This document shows, one piece after another, positions 35,079 to 46,420 of a stretch of 64,000 nt of DNA. The stretch is from Brachynemurus nebulosus. Lineage: Eukaryota > Arthropoda > Insecta > Neuroptera > Myrmeleontidae. Position 1 is the first letter of the stretch. The number at the start of each line of letters is the position of its first letter. A model generated the notes under the pieces. That model was not told the origin of the DNA. It saw nothing but the letters and a program-made list of their open reading frames with translations, and made no database searches. The translations under genes were made by a program, and so were the position numbers. The stretch lies in NCBI GenBank assembly GCA_035578155.1, contig JAPWDM010000005.1, positions 28,574,108-28,638,107 on the forward strand, in the 5' to 3' direction.

Positions 35079-35200
35079 CACAGATGAGACAGATCAAGCC
35101 TACGTATAAAAAAGTGAAATCTTAAAGTTGCAGTAACTAGCAATTTACACCATTACTGTTTTAGTCTGTTACTGACTGCCGTGGTGTTCACGTCAAAATA
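35079..35200 (+). repeat. dispersed repeat F, copy 1
   Basis: CACAGATGAGACAGATCAAG, CCTAC, AAAAAAGTG, AAAGTTGCAGTAA and TAGCAATTTA match 50351-50462. It directly follows family C here but not at 57374, so it is a separate repeat. Confidence 0.65.
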
Positions 35201-35274
35201 AAAATCATGTTTTTTTAATCAACTCGTGAAATTTAAACAGAAAAAAAATATGAAGTGTGTCTCTATTGAATAAA

Positions 35275-35340
35275 GAATTTCTCAAAATAAAGGGATATCT
35301 TTCTTAAAATAAATAAATTTATTTTTAATTGTTGACTGGT
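35275..35340 (-). repeat. dispersed repeat, inverted copy of 10500-10570
   Basis: The reverse complement reads CAACAATTAAAAATAAATTT, then TTTTAAGAAAGATATCCCTT and TTTGAGAAA, matching 10500-10570. Confidence 0.6.
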
Positions 35341-35394
35341 GGTAACTTACGGTGGCCATCATAGTATATAGTATGCGAACTGCATATGAAGGGC

Positions 35395-35915
35395 CAGGGA
35401 GAAAAAGGGGTTAAGTCACTGTAATCAATTTTTTCAGGAGATCAATAAAACTTAAAGAAACGTTATAAACATTGTGTTGTTTATTTGAGAAACAGCTGTA
35501 AGCCAAGTCAGCAACAGTACACAAAAGTTGTGGACTTGACTCCTTATTCCCTCTACGCGCTCGTTTGACCCCTTGTTCCCTCTACGCGCTCGACTTGACC
35601 CCTTGTTCCCTCTTTGCCTCTAGTTGCGAACGGGTTTTTTTAGGTGACTTGACCCGTTTTTCCAATAAATTGTTATAACACGTGATAATACTCTTGAAGA
35701 ACTACAACAATCAATCAATAACTCATTTTTCAAAAAAATGTGACTTGCTCCCTTTTTCCCTTCGACCCGTCATATATAATCATCAAAATATATTACTAAC
35801 ACATTGGTATATTCGTGTCCATACATCGTGTGTTGTGATTGTAAGGGTGATGTATTACGTCACTCATTGATTACAGCGGGCACAATTTGGTAGACATTCT
35901 AGTTTGACCCCTTGC
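35395..35915. repeat. cluster of TTGACCCCTTGTTCCC motifs
   Basis: The motif (GA)CTTGACCCCTTGTTCCCTC occurs near 35533, 35564 and 35592 as a roughly 30-bp tandem with TACGCGCTCG, in degraded form near 35646, 35741 and 35902, and inverted near 35398. A motif scattered in this way resembles the interiors of the elements at 15768 and 48498, but terminal repeats could not be paired. Confidence 0.55.
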
Positions 35916-36073
35916 GTCTAGTGTTCTATGGTTTTTGAATGTTGATGTTGAACTGTATGTCAACCTAACCAAAAAGTTTAAATAATTTATTACAGTTTGT
36001 TAATGAAATTTCGTCGTTAGTGAAATTTAAATAGTTTAGTTTCTCAACAACGATGCTCCAAAAAAATCAAAAT

Positions 36074-36199
36074 TACAAAATAATAATGACAGTGAATTTA
36101 AAAGTTTTTAAAAGTTCGGACATTATGAAAAAAAATACAAAATAATAATGACAGTGACTTTTAAAAGTTTTTAAAAGTTCGGACATTATGAAAAAAATA
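36074..36199 (+). repeat. 62-64-bp tandem duplication
   Basis: Two adjacent, almost identical units share TACAAAATAATAATGACAGT, AAAAGTTTTTAAAAGTTCGG and ACATTATGAAAAAAA. The high identity implies a recent duplication. Confidence 0.8.
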
Positions 36200-37054
36200 G
36201 CAAAAAAGTCAATTACATACGATATTATAAAGCAAAATTAATAACAAAATTCGTGTCACTCAAAATAAAGGAATATATACTAAATGTGTTAGAAAATGAA
36301 ATAAAGAAAATGTGTTATACATATCTTAAATTTTTAAAGAATAACAATAATTTTAACTTAAAAGAAAAATATTAAGATTAATAATTTTATAAAAGTGTAT
36401 AAACATATAAGTATATATTTTATAAAAGTGTAATACTATGTTCAAATTGTGCGCGCCATCATCGCTTCTTTGTCACAGAGCAATATTGCCATATTTACTG
36501 CGGCTAATTACAATGTTCAATAACTTTAATATTAATATTACTTATATAAAGATTTTTATCTCAGAAACAAAGAACAAGACTGTTTTGAAACTTGGTGCAG
36601 GTATTCATAAACCTGTGATAATTGCTATGCATATTTTTTGTAAAACGAACATTTCTGACTGTCAAGATACAGCTTTTTATATAAATGTGTGTTAACCTAT
36701 GTGAAAGTGTAACTTCCAAGATTTTTTACTCGCTAACTAAGAACAAGATCGACTTCAAAATTCGACAGGACATTCTTTATTATTTCAATAATAAATTGTC
36801 AAATTTTTAAGAAGCTGTCATTAAAATTTTTTTGCCTCTTAAATTTCTTATCAACCTTAAAAACAGTGTGCAAAAATATGATATCGAAAATTATCTGTTT
36901 TTCGTTATTACATGTTTAATTTTCTTTTTTATTAGAACAAATATCTTTCTAGTGATTTTATTAAAGAAATGATTCCCATCGTCGGTCGAAGAATAGATTT
37001 TGTACAGCACTGGGTAGCGAATTTCTACCTAAAAACAATAAAACCTCATCCCAG
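36200..37054. other. AT-rich sequence, nothing recognised
   Basis: An 85-residue plus-strand ORF at 36438 has no motif and is probably chance. Confidence 0.45.
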
Positions 37055-38535
37055 TAGGGATGTCGTTTTTTAATCGATAAATCGAGAAATCGATTAATCG
37101 GAAGTATGGAAACCGATTTTTAATCGATTATTGATTTTGAGATCGATTCACACATCGATTTTTATTTTATGGAAATCGCGAAACGATTTTTTTTTCAAAA
37201 CATAAATTGCTTTTTTATTTTATTTATACGTTGCTATTTATTTATTAATTTATATTTATTATCGGTACCTATTACGATTATTAAATTTTAAGCATCAAAC
37301 GCATCAAATGCATATAATCAGTTGTCTATGCATTTCAAATCAAATTGCTGACAACTGTACCATATACAAAACAATAAAGTTTATGCGGGAAATTTAAAGC
37401 AAAAAAAAAAAAACTTTCATATTTTTTTTTATCTCTTAATCTATAAAAAAAACTTTGTATGTTATTAAATAAAAACTTCTCAACATTTAGTACAATTTAG
37501 ATAATATTTATACAATTCTAGAGAAAGCAACGACAACTGCAAATGAGTCATTCTCATAAATGTATCTCTTAGACAGACTCGTAATATAGCTATCTCTCAG
37601 AAGATCTACTATCTAATATATTGAAAAAGGATAGTAGAAATTATATCTTTTATATGTGACAAAACTTTATTTTTGAAATGAGTCATTTTCTTTATATATA
37701 TGAATTTGACTAAAGTGCCCTGTAAACGATCAAATTTGTTTGACAAATTTGTTTGTCAAACTTCACGTTTTCATCAAACAAGAGCTTAAACGATCAAACC
37801 AAAGCTCAAACAAATTTGACAAACTTGCGCGTAGTTTGTCACACTAGTGATCCCCATAAAATAATTTTGTTAGATTAAACTTGACCAAACATAGAATAAA
37901 TAATGAAAATTACGGAAAAAATGTTGCTCGTACAGAGATTTGCAAAAATTTTGTCATATTTGCTATTCATTTCGGGGCAATTTAATAGAGCTTGTTTGAC
38001 AAACACAACAAACACCGCCGCTCACCTTCAAACTTGTTGGTCAAACACGTCAAACAAGTTGATCAATCAAGATTTTCATCAAACATGTCAAACACGTAGA
38101 TTGTTTGACAAACGCGTCAGACAAAGCTGCATACTATCAAATAATTTGACAAACACGTAAAATTTGACAAACAATTTGATCGTTTACAGGGCACTTAACA
38201 TTTTTATATCAAATGAAAACAAAAATTGTCAACTTTGTTGTGATGTTGTGATTCATCTCTGTACCATAGAATAAAATTCTAAGAAAATGTTGGTAATTAA
38301 GTACGTACAGGCTTAGTATTTTTCATCTTAAAAGACTTCGAAAGTTCATCTTTCTGAATTATACATAAATTTTTACTTAAAAATTACCGCAACTTTTGCA
38401 ACAGCAAATTTGAATCGATTTCTTGGAATCGATTTTGAATACAATCGATAATTTAAGTATCGATTCTTTTGTTGGCAATTACGAATCGATTCAAAAATAG
38501 ATTTTTTTTTTAAAAAACGGCATGCCTACATCCCA
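37055..38535. mobile_element. hAT-like element with ATCGAT-rich subterminal regions
   Basis: The left end TAGGGATGTCGTTTTTTAA and the complement of the right end (TGGGATGTAGGCATGCCG with TTTTTTAA) are inverted. Both sides carry many AATCGAT motifs within about 120 bp of the ends, as in hAT elements with TAGGGATG termini. A CATCCCAGT string borders both ends, but it overlaps the terminal repeat, so the duplication is ambiguous. It is interrupted by the element at 37714-38195. No transposase motif was seen. Confidence 0.6.
37714..38195. mobile_element. Harbinger-like insertion nested in the hAT-like element
   Basis: The ends AGTGCCCTGTAAACGATCAA and the complement of TTGATCGTTTACAGGGCACT are perfect 20-bp inverted repeats. 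TAA lies on both sides (37711-37713 and 38196-38198), the 3-bp TWA duplication of PIF/Harbinger. The interior is packed with TTTGACAAAC/GTTTGTCAAA motifs; the 85-residue ORF is a translation of these. No transposase. Confidence 0.75.
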
Positions 38536-38571
38536 GTGTTGTCAGACAGTTTTTCCAAAAAACTGTAGGTG

Positions 38572-38620
38572 GCAGCTTTAAAAATTTGTCAAGTGCGTGT
38601 TTGACACGCACTAAGTAATG
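38572..38620 (-). repeat. short palindrome GTGCGTGT/ACACGCAC (copy 1)
   Basis: GTCAAGTGCGTGTTTGACAC with GCACTAAGTAATG is the inverse of GACATTACTTAGTGCGTGTC at 43112. A related copy is at 54957-54998. Confidence 0.5.
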
Positions 38621-38990
38621 TTCCTCACAATCAGTGGTCATAACTAAAACTTCGTAAAATATAACAGTCCGGACACATACGTTCACGATGTGACACATAC
38701 GAACACGATCGTTTTGAAATCAAAAAATAGGTTATACTTTAGGAATAAAATTCATTTATTAGGAAAAATATTTTATCCACCTTCATATCTCGTTATAAAA
38801 AATTCCTAGAAACAACTGATTGTACGGAACACTGTTAGCGCAAGTACAACTTGCACTTGACTTGTTTTTATTAAAGTTAATTATGTATATAATAAAAATT
38901 AGAAATAAATAAAGGTTTAAAAAATATTAACTACGATTTTTTTATTAGAAACACAAAATTACAAAGACAACGTATTTATTATATCATCGT

Positions 38991-39310
38991 TTTTTAGCGA
39001 ATTTTCAGAATGAAAATTCAGCTATTACAGCAGCTCTTATGGTAAGACCTAAGCCCGGGACTATGGCAGAAATTTGTTTTGGAGCCTCTAGAACCCGAAA
39101 ATCTACTTCACTAAAATTTATATATATATAGATATATATATATGTATTTATGTGTGTACACGATAACTCTCGAACAAAACGTTTAATGCTTATGAAATTT
39201 GGTGTGTAGGTTTGAATTCAATTTCGCTCGCCTAAGTTCGTTAGCCAGACACATCCGATGCCACAGACCGGATATTTTGGGCTTTAAAGTCTTTTTTTGT
39301 GTTTTTTGAT
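38991..39310 (+). repeat. family A repeat with short TA tract
   Basis: The upstream block is nearly identical to 2122-2240. The microsatellite is only about 26 bp (39119-39144) and is interrupted. The downstream block CGATAACTCTCGAACAAAAC, GTTCGTTAGCCAGACAC matches; the distal part diverges. Confidence 0.75.
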
Positions 39311-40708
39311 CAGAATTTATAACTTTTTCAAAAATTTTGTTATACTATCAAAAAAATTGTAAGAAGTTATATTAGCGAGCTTTTTAAACTTTTCCTCTGT
39401 ATAAACTGGTTTTCAAGAAAAATCAAAAATAATTTTTATATAGAGTCTCTTTTTATCGTATTATCTCTTTCTGTTGTATTGGAAAAATCCTATTTTTATT
39501 TATTTTGATTATACACGTATTTTAAGGGTATTACTACACTTAGTACTTCTACTACCTATCATATTTCAAATTTCTTTGGATAAATATTCAGAATAATGCC
39601 TTAATAAATTTCTACGGTTATATAAATGTAATATTATTAAATTTAATTAATTAAACTATAATATTTCTTTGATTAAATAAAATTTTAAAATTATATTTTT
39701 GGTAGTGCACAAATAGCCTTATGCATTTGTAAACATAATATCTCTAGTATAAGTAGATTAGATCTGTTATTTTGTTTTCGAAAATTTATTTTTGCTTTCA
39801 AATTCAAATTGTAGTAGAATTGATTTTTTTTTCCTAAATACTGCACATTATTTTAATCTCTTTATTTAACACATTACGTTAAAAAATTATAATAATATTT
39901 TTAAAATTATTAATATTTTTAATAATTTAATTATTTAAACAAATTCTTTAAATATATTTAATAATTTTTTATTTTAAAAATTCTATTGTGTCAGCGTTTT
40001 TAACCAGATAGCACCACAGGTATGTACAATACTGCCAAATTAGCTTGAATTTAAACTAATATTTCAACAATCAGAATTTTAAATCAACTCGTCTTTGTGT
40101 TGAAATGTTGACATATAGATTCGGTGCTGATATTTGACTGATATTTGAGAAAAATAGGTAATAATTCATGTTAATTTATATATTACATTTTTAAAATCAA
40201 ATAGTAATTAATATTTGTCCTATTATTTGTTTTTTGTTTTGTTTTATATAGGTAAAAAATTTAAAACCACATTAAAAATTACATGAAACCGTGAAGCAAA
40301 TGTTATTTATATACGAGAAGAATATAGCTAAAATAAAAAAGAAAATATAAATTCTAAACAGGCAGTTATTAATAGAATTTGTCAACATAATAAGGTAAAT
40401 ACATATCTATTAAAAACTGTGGATTTTGTGATTGAATTTTTTCTAATAATTTGAATGTACATGTTAAAAGCTTAATATCAACAGCAATACTTTTATGTAT
40501 TATAAATTCCTATTTAAAACATGGATGGTGAATTTAAAGATATAATAAGAAGAAAAAGAGAACACACAGTAAACTAAAAACTTGGATTAAGAAGGAAAAC
40601 ATCAACTAAGTACATGCCGGATAAGCCCTTGAATAAAGGTCCAACTTTAGTTTTGTTTCCGTGTCGAATGGTTATTTTCTTCAGCAAGAGAATTTAAAAA
40701 GGTAAAAT
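39311..40708. other. AT-rich sequence without recognisable gene
   Basis: No motif-bearing ORF or transposon ends were seen. Confidence 0.45.
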
Positions 40709-41102
40709 CGTCGGTACACAGAAAGAGTGACACAGTTCAAAAAAAAAAAAAACAGCTACTTCAATATCTCTATTCAAAAGTTTTATTATTTACTTCAAAA
40801 GTTATCATAGTTTCGGATTTCTAAAATTTTCAAAATTTTTTTGGAGATAACCCGTTGATACTCACCTTGTATTCCAACAATAAAAATAACAAGTTAATTT
40901 TGATAACATTAAAGATTTTGATAAAAAAAATTCGCTACTTTGAAGTAAGGAAAAAACGACAAAACCGCCTTCTAGCGGTTAATTTTGGAAGTAGCAATAT
41001 GTCGTTCTGGGACATAAAAATATGCAAATTTTGCTATACATTTACACAATAAACTCGAAAATGTAAATTTTTGAGTTGTGTCACTCTTTCGGTGTACCGT
41101 CG
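40709..41102. mobile_element. MITE with ~34-bp terminal inverted repeats
   Basis: The ends CGTCGGTACACAGAAAGAG, then TGACACAGTTCAAAA, match the complement of the right end (CGACGGTACACCGAAAGAG, TGACACAACTCAAAA). AAAT borders both ends (40705-40708 and 41103-41106). The 394-bp body has no transposase motif. The superfamily is unclear. Confidence 0.7.
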
Positions 41103-41369
41103 AAATGTTTTGTTACGTTTGGAAAATAAATTCCGTTCTAAATTTTTTTTCGTAACCGTTAAAAAATTTAGCTCAAAATATTAAATTCAGTATTGGTAAG
41201 GCAAAGATTCTCAGTTGCGCCTCTGGTGGTAAAATTAGACCTAGTGTCAAGTAAAAATACGTATATGTTTAATTGGTGATAAAAATACACATAATTTGTA
41301 TAATAGATATTTCACCGGTCATTTCTCTCACCGGCCCTGTACATAAACGCATCTGTTATTAAAATACCC

Positions 41370-41578
41370 CTGTCGCAGCATCCTGCATAACATAGCGAAT
41401 TTCCATTTACAAAAGTACGTTTTTCTTGGAAACTAGTTGATATAGAGTAATTGTAAATAAAAAAAACTTTATGTGATTTTTCCGTCTCATTCCGCCAAAT
41501 TTTTTTCACGAAACGTTTTCACGATATTTTTTAAAAATAAGATGTTTCGTTTTTGAGTTATCGTGCGGACACACACAC

Positions 41579-41651
<73 letters not shown>

Positions 41652-41894
41652 TTTACTAAGTGTCCGCACGATAACTCAAGAACGAAACATCTTATTTTTA
41701 AGAAATTTTGTGAAAACGTCTACGGTTTTTTGGACATTTTTTTTGAAAAAATTTGGCGGAATGAGGCGGGAAAATCACATAAAGAAAGTTTTTTTTTATT
41801 TACAATTACTCTATATCAACTAGTTTCCGAGAAAAACGTACTTTTGTAAATGAAAATTCGCTATGTTATGCAGGATGCTGCGACAGGGGTATTT
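41370..41894. repeat. head-to-head pair of family A downstream blocks around (TA)n
   Basis: 41370-41579 is a reversed downstream block (GTCGCAGCATCCTGCATAAC with ATAGCGAA through GAGTTATCGTGCGGACAC). 41650-41894 is a forward one (GTCCGCACGATAACTCAAG through GCTATGTTATGCAGGATG, CTGCGACAGGGG). They flank a 70-bp (TA)n tract, so the whole is a 525-bp palindrome. Upstream blocks are missing from both. Confidence 0.8.
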
Positions 41895-42183
41895 TTTTAT
41901 TAGATTGTATTTTAGGATACCTCGTTTGTAGTACTTTTCTAAAAATAATTTTTTTTTTCAATGTAACTAAATCAAATATCAATCACAAATATGCGTATAA
42001 GAGTAAAAATGTAAGATGAAATTTGAGTGTAGTGGCATTTCAAACGCGCGCTCCTAAAATTTTGTTTTCTTCCGGACCGAGAGATGGCATGTAAATAGTG
42101 GTTTAGCACCGTTGTACAGAGATAGTTATCTTTAGTGTATTTGATCTGTGTGTAAAACGCTAAAACGTGTTTCACGTGTTTTA

Positions 42184-42522
42184 GGCTGTATAAACAATCA
42201 ATGAAATAAGATTTAAGAAATAAGATTTAAGGAGTATGCCATCTAGTGATGTTGAATGGAGCTTTAACGTAACTGGTCGTAGATATAAATATGTAGGTAT
42301 TTTTTTACGTCAAAATTCGTGATTTTTTTCACTTAGTGACAAAATAGTCATCACGAACGTTACTTTTTCATGAATTCTGATGTACAAAAAATACCAAAAT
42401 ACGTTTACTTATGAGCAGTTAAGTTAACAGTTTCATTCAACGTCACTAGATGGCATACTCCTTAAATCTTAAATCTTATTTCTTAAATCTTAAATCTTAT
42501 TTCATTGATTGTGTATACAGCC
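42184..42522. mobile_element. PIF/Harbinger-like MITE, copy 2
   Basis: The ends GGCTGTATAAACAATCAATG and the complement of CATTGATTGTGTATACAGCC are flanked by TTA (42181-42183 and 42523-42525). The interior matches 4280-4652 with GCCATCTAGTGATGTTGAATG-like and AACGTAACTGGTCGTAG-like blocks. Its intact GGC..GCC ends suggest it is the better preserved copy. Confidence 0.85.
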
Positions 42523-42586
42523 TTATACGTCCTCCTTTGTTTTGTTGAAATGGCGGAAACGGACAAACTATGACGAAACGAATAGG

Positions 42587-42723
42587 TATAAAATGAGCGA
42601 AAAAACGGACACTGAGAGCCATCTTACGGTTGGGGAGAAAGTACAATGATGTGCAATATGGCCCTATTTTTGATAGGATTCTCTATGTATATAATTTTTT
42701 CTGTGAATTATGTGGGCTTGTCG
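42587..42723 (+). other. speculative promoter plus signal-peptide-like first exon
   Basis: TATAAAA (42587-42593) lies 53 bp upstream of ATGATG (42646). The frame reads MMCNMALFLIGFSMYIIFSV, then NYVGLS, a hydrophobic leader, and ends at a good donor TCG|GTAAGT (42724). No downstream exon could be identified. It may be chance in AT-rich DNA. Confidence 0.2.
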
Positions 42724-42924
42724 GTAAGTATGTAATTATCACAAATATGTAAAGATGGCTCTGTGTGTATTAAAATAAGTTATTAGACAAAGATAACAAT
42801 TTTTAGAAGCTGTCCCATTATTAATAATTTTAAGAAAAAACAGCGAAAGAGTTTCAACTAGTTTTCCTCATTTTGATCCTAGGAACTCAAAGTCCTTGAT
42901 TTACAGTTTGTACTTGATACGTAT

Positions 42925-43105
42925 TTTTTATGTCACCGAAGGATGACATATTAATCTCGTTGCGTGATTATAGTGGGGAACCATATAATATAATAATTAT
43001 AGAGTTGTACATGCATATATTGAATAAACGCAAGAGGACTGTATTCTCACTGTACTTAAAAAACAAGCCAAAAAATCATAAATTAACACTTTCACTGAGG
43101 TGACA
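42925..43105 (+). repeat. dispersed repeat D, copy 2
   Basis: The partner of 32700-32930, shortened by several internal deletions. It ends at AAATCATAAATTAACACTTT. Confidence 0.7.
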
Positions 43106-43111
43106 TTACTT

Positions 43112-43152
43112 AGTGCGTGTCAAAAACACGCACTTGACGAATTTTTAATGTA
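43112..43152 (+). repeat. short palindrome GTGCGTGT/ACACGCAC (copy 2)
   Basis: ACTTAGTGCGTGTCAAAAAC with ACGCACTTGACGAATTTTT, inverse of 38572-38620. Confidence 0.5.
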
Positions 43153-43751
43153 TGAAAAATGTTAAAGTATATAGTGAAAATATAAAGTCGAAAATTGATA
43201 ACCATCTCCAAACACGTGCGTACTATACGTAGGTATTATCTCATATATTTTTTTTTAGCAGGTATAGTTACAAGGCGAATTGTTATATAAATAAATAGAA
43301 AAGGGAATGTCAAGACAATGATTTTTTCCAAGTCATAAATTTTCTTCACTGATAAAATTTATAAAATCAATATTTAACTTTGCCTTGAAAGAAAGGAATT
43401 TTTTTTCGGAAAATGTGTGTATTTATTTAATAATACATATTAGTATTGATCCAAGAGATAAGTTTAGTGGAAACGGAAGACTGTAGAGAGGTCTTCCGAG
43501 AGGAATTATTTAAAACTTTAAGGAGATTCTCGGTGGACACTAGAAAGAAAATACTAAACATCTAGCACTCTCACAAAAAGTTGGAATAAATTGAGGGGTG
43601 CCAAACCATAACGTTGTCAGTGCCACACGAACTCAAATACATTTTATTGCAATAAAGCGTTGTATATGCTGGTGTTTACCTGCAACCTTAAATTTCAGAC
43701 TGTTCAGACGTTGTGACCTCAATATTGTTAAATAGCAGGTCATTACATTGT

Positions 43752-44225
43752 ATGTATCGTGATATTTCAATTATTAAAAAAACAAAAAAGTGTGCAAAGC
43801 CACCTTTGCGAAAGACCTCATTGGAGCTTGTTGCGAATGCTGCTGGTAAAGAAATATCATTCTTAATAGAGGAAACTACAACGTTTTTTTGATTGGATGA
43901 ATCTGGCTAAAACATTATTAACACCAAAAAACCAAATTAACACCAAAAACTACAAATATCTTCGGCTACTATGATTCGAGTAATATCTGAAAATTTTGGT
44001 ATAATTTATGCAAAGAAAATTTACGGCGACTTTGTTCCATGGATAACAATTCCAGGGCTGAAACTTGGACTCACAAAGGCGAATTTTGAGCACTTTGAAA
44101 TTGAGATGAAGGAAGCACCTGTACCTTTAGCTGCTGAGAAGAAGAAAGACATTGATGCCATGTTGCCGTATTTATCAGGAGAAAATAAATTGTTTTATGA
44201 AAACTTCATAAAACAAATATCTTAA
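43752..44225 (+). pseudogene. unrecognised coding-like sequence in three frames
   Basis: Three consecutive frames have protein-like composition. 43752-43892 starts MYRDISIIKKTKKCAKPPLR and includes KTSLELVANAAGKEISF. A shifted frame continues DWMNLAKTLLTPKNQ to TGA at 43973. An overlapping ATG at 43971 opens an 84-codon frame with GDFVPWITIPGLKLGLTKAN, EAPVPLAAEKKKDIDAML and PYLSGENKLFYENFIKQIS, then TAA. The last part looks like a genuine C-terminus. I cannot name the family. Frameshifts suggest a broken gene or transposon protein; an intron-containing gene is also possible. Confidence 0.4.
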
Positions 44226-45282
44226 AATATTTGTTTCAGTTTTTTTAAATTAATAGATACTCGTATTAAAGTTATTTCTGTTTTTCGGCATATTACAAAT
44301 TTGTAGGTTAATTATGTGTATTAAATGAAAGTTTAATAATCAATATTGTATGCATTAATTCGTTTGTAATTTCTCAATTAAAACAATTTTTGTATTTCCA
44401 ACGAAAACTTATTTTTTTGGCACTTACAGCATTATTGTTTGGCTCCCCTCTATTATATTTTCTCATATAGTGTTTTTTCACTAAAAAAACTCCATATAAC
44501 CCCTTAAACCATGTGGTAAGAGTAAAAAAGAGAAAATAGCTATTTGTCGTACAGAAATGCATGCGGCGGTCACTACTTCTCCCGCATGAGTAATAAAGAA
44601 TTAACTTTCAAACTCAACTGAGACAAGCAAATTTATTTTTCTCAATCATTGCAACGGACAAATGAACTTTGGCATATTACCTATACCACTATTCAACAGA
44701 ATGTCTTAACCTTTAACCATACCAAAATCCATTAAGATTGCATTTGTTTTTCAAGTTTTCTTCATACTCTTATCATCTCTCATGGCGTGTAAAAATATAA
44801 TAAGTAAAAAAGTTCCATCCATCGCGTAGGTATTTTCGAAAATCGTTATTGGCGCCCACACAACGTTTTTACAGTAATTTGAAATGACGTTCCAGCATGC
44901 TCGATCCAGTATGGAATATATTTTTATTAATCCTTTGAGACCGGTGAAAATTTGATAGAATAAAGTAATAAAAACAAAAAGGAATTTATAAATGAAATTT
45001 AGTTTCATTTCTATGTCGACAGCGTAATAGTGTAGTGAGTGAGAGCTATATTAGAGCGATACAACCATCAGGTATATGATATATTAAAAATTTAAAAAAT
45101 ATATACCTAGTAAGCACTGTTGTAGAATATACGTCGAATTATTTTACTGAGGTATGAAACACGTGTCGATATGAATTTGATGTGAAAAGTTCGAATGAAA
45201 TAGTAAATTGAAATTTTTCTCTAAACAATGGAAAAATTCTTATTAAATAAACACTAGTCGAACTTGATTAATGTTCTATTAA
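44226..45282. other. AT-rich sequence, nothing recognised
   Basis: Short ORFs without motifs. No paired terminal repeats were found. Confidence 0.45.
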
Positions 45283-46146
45283 GGGAGGAGTTCACGCCAG
45301 AAACGGCTAATAAACTAATTTTTTTCGAATCTCGTTTTTTGTTTTTATTTTGCTCTGTGCTTCTTTACAAATACGGTGACATATAAAACATGGCCAAAAA
45401 AATTTTTTTCAAGTAGAAAAATATTTATTTGTGAGCCGCAGCACAGCCAAGTTGCTGCTCCTTTGCACACAACGCTCGCCCCCCCCCCCTCGCGATTTGA
45501 TCAGTAATATTTAGTTTTGGTGTGTACATGAGTGTTATAGTATGCACTGAAATAATGTTCTTTTATTTGTATGCTTTTGTAAACGTTTTAATAAACAGTG
45601 AGTAAACCGCTTCTTTTGTTATTATTTTTGTTTTTTACCGTTTCTCGAAAGTTGTGTTTTTCCCGACAAGGAAAATCATATCTCAAGTTCTAGGAAAGAT
45701 AGAACCGTAATTTTTTTTTAAATTTTGTTCATAAACATATTGCGCATAAAGTGGAGTATGCTTTTTCCATTTGAACAATTGTAACTATTTTTAAACATTT
45801 TCTTTTAATAAAAAATGGGGTTTTGTAATTTTTAGAAGTTTGGGATTACAATTTTATAGTTAATTTTTAAAATTACCTGAAACCCATACTCAGCTTTATG
45901 GACAGGTCCTTTAGGAATAAAATAATGAAAAAATATTTAAAAAATATTCATTACTTTTTGAGATATGGCGTTCCTTGTAAACGCTTAAAAACTTGAGAAA
46001 AAGGGCCCCCTCCCCCTGCAGGGAAGAGTAGTGAATGTTTCAAAAACAAAATTTTCTATTTGAAACCCTCCCTAATTTGGAAAAAAAATATCAACAAGCA
46101 AAATAATCATAAATAAAAAAGTTGCTTTTTTATTTGAACTCCCCCC
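45283..46146. mobile_element. candidate TTAA-flanked element
   Basis: The ends GGGAGGAGTTCA and the complement of TGAACTCCCCCC are flanked by TTAA (45279-45282 and 46147-46150), the piggyBac target. The repeat is short and G-rich and no piggyBac protein motif was seen, so it is less secure than 46421-47296. The interior holds a run of about 10 C near 45480. Confidence 0.4.
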
Positions 46147-46420
46147 TTAAGGTGAATTGAAAAAAATGATCCATAGTTTAAAGCTTCAGGGATTCTCAAA
46201 GTTTTGCATCAATAAGACAAAGAACATCCCCTCCCCCCACCAAAAAAAAAAAAAATTAAATAAATTGAAAGGAACAAAAGAGGAAAAAATTTGACTAGTG
46301 CTTATTAGTAAGACACACACTGAGTCTAGATGTCGTCATCCAGTAAGCTAGAGTTTATCACAATTCTCAGAATAGAATATTTCTGGCTTTTTATATTAAA
46401 ATTAGCCTTTAATTTGTTAA

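Noticed and set aside
37903..38160. 85-residue ORF with repeated Thr-Asn
   Set aside because: It translates the TTTGACAAAC motif array of the nested Harbinger-like element.
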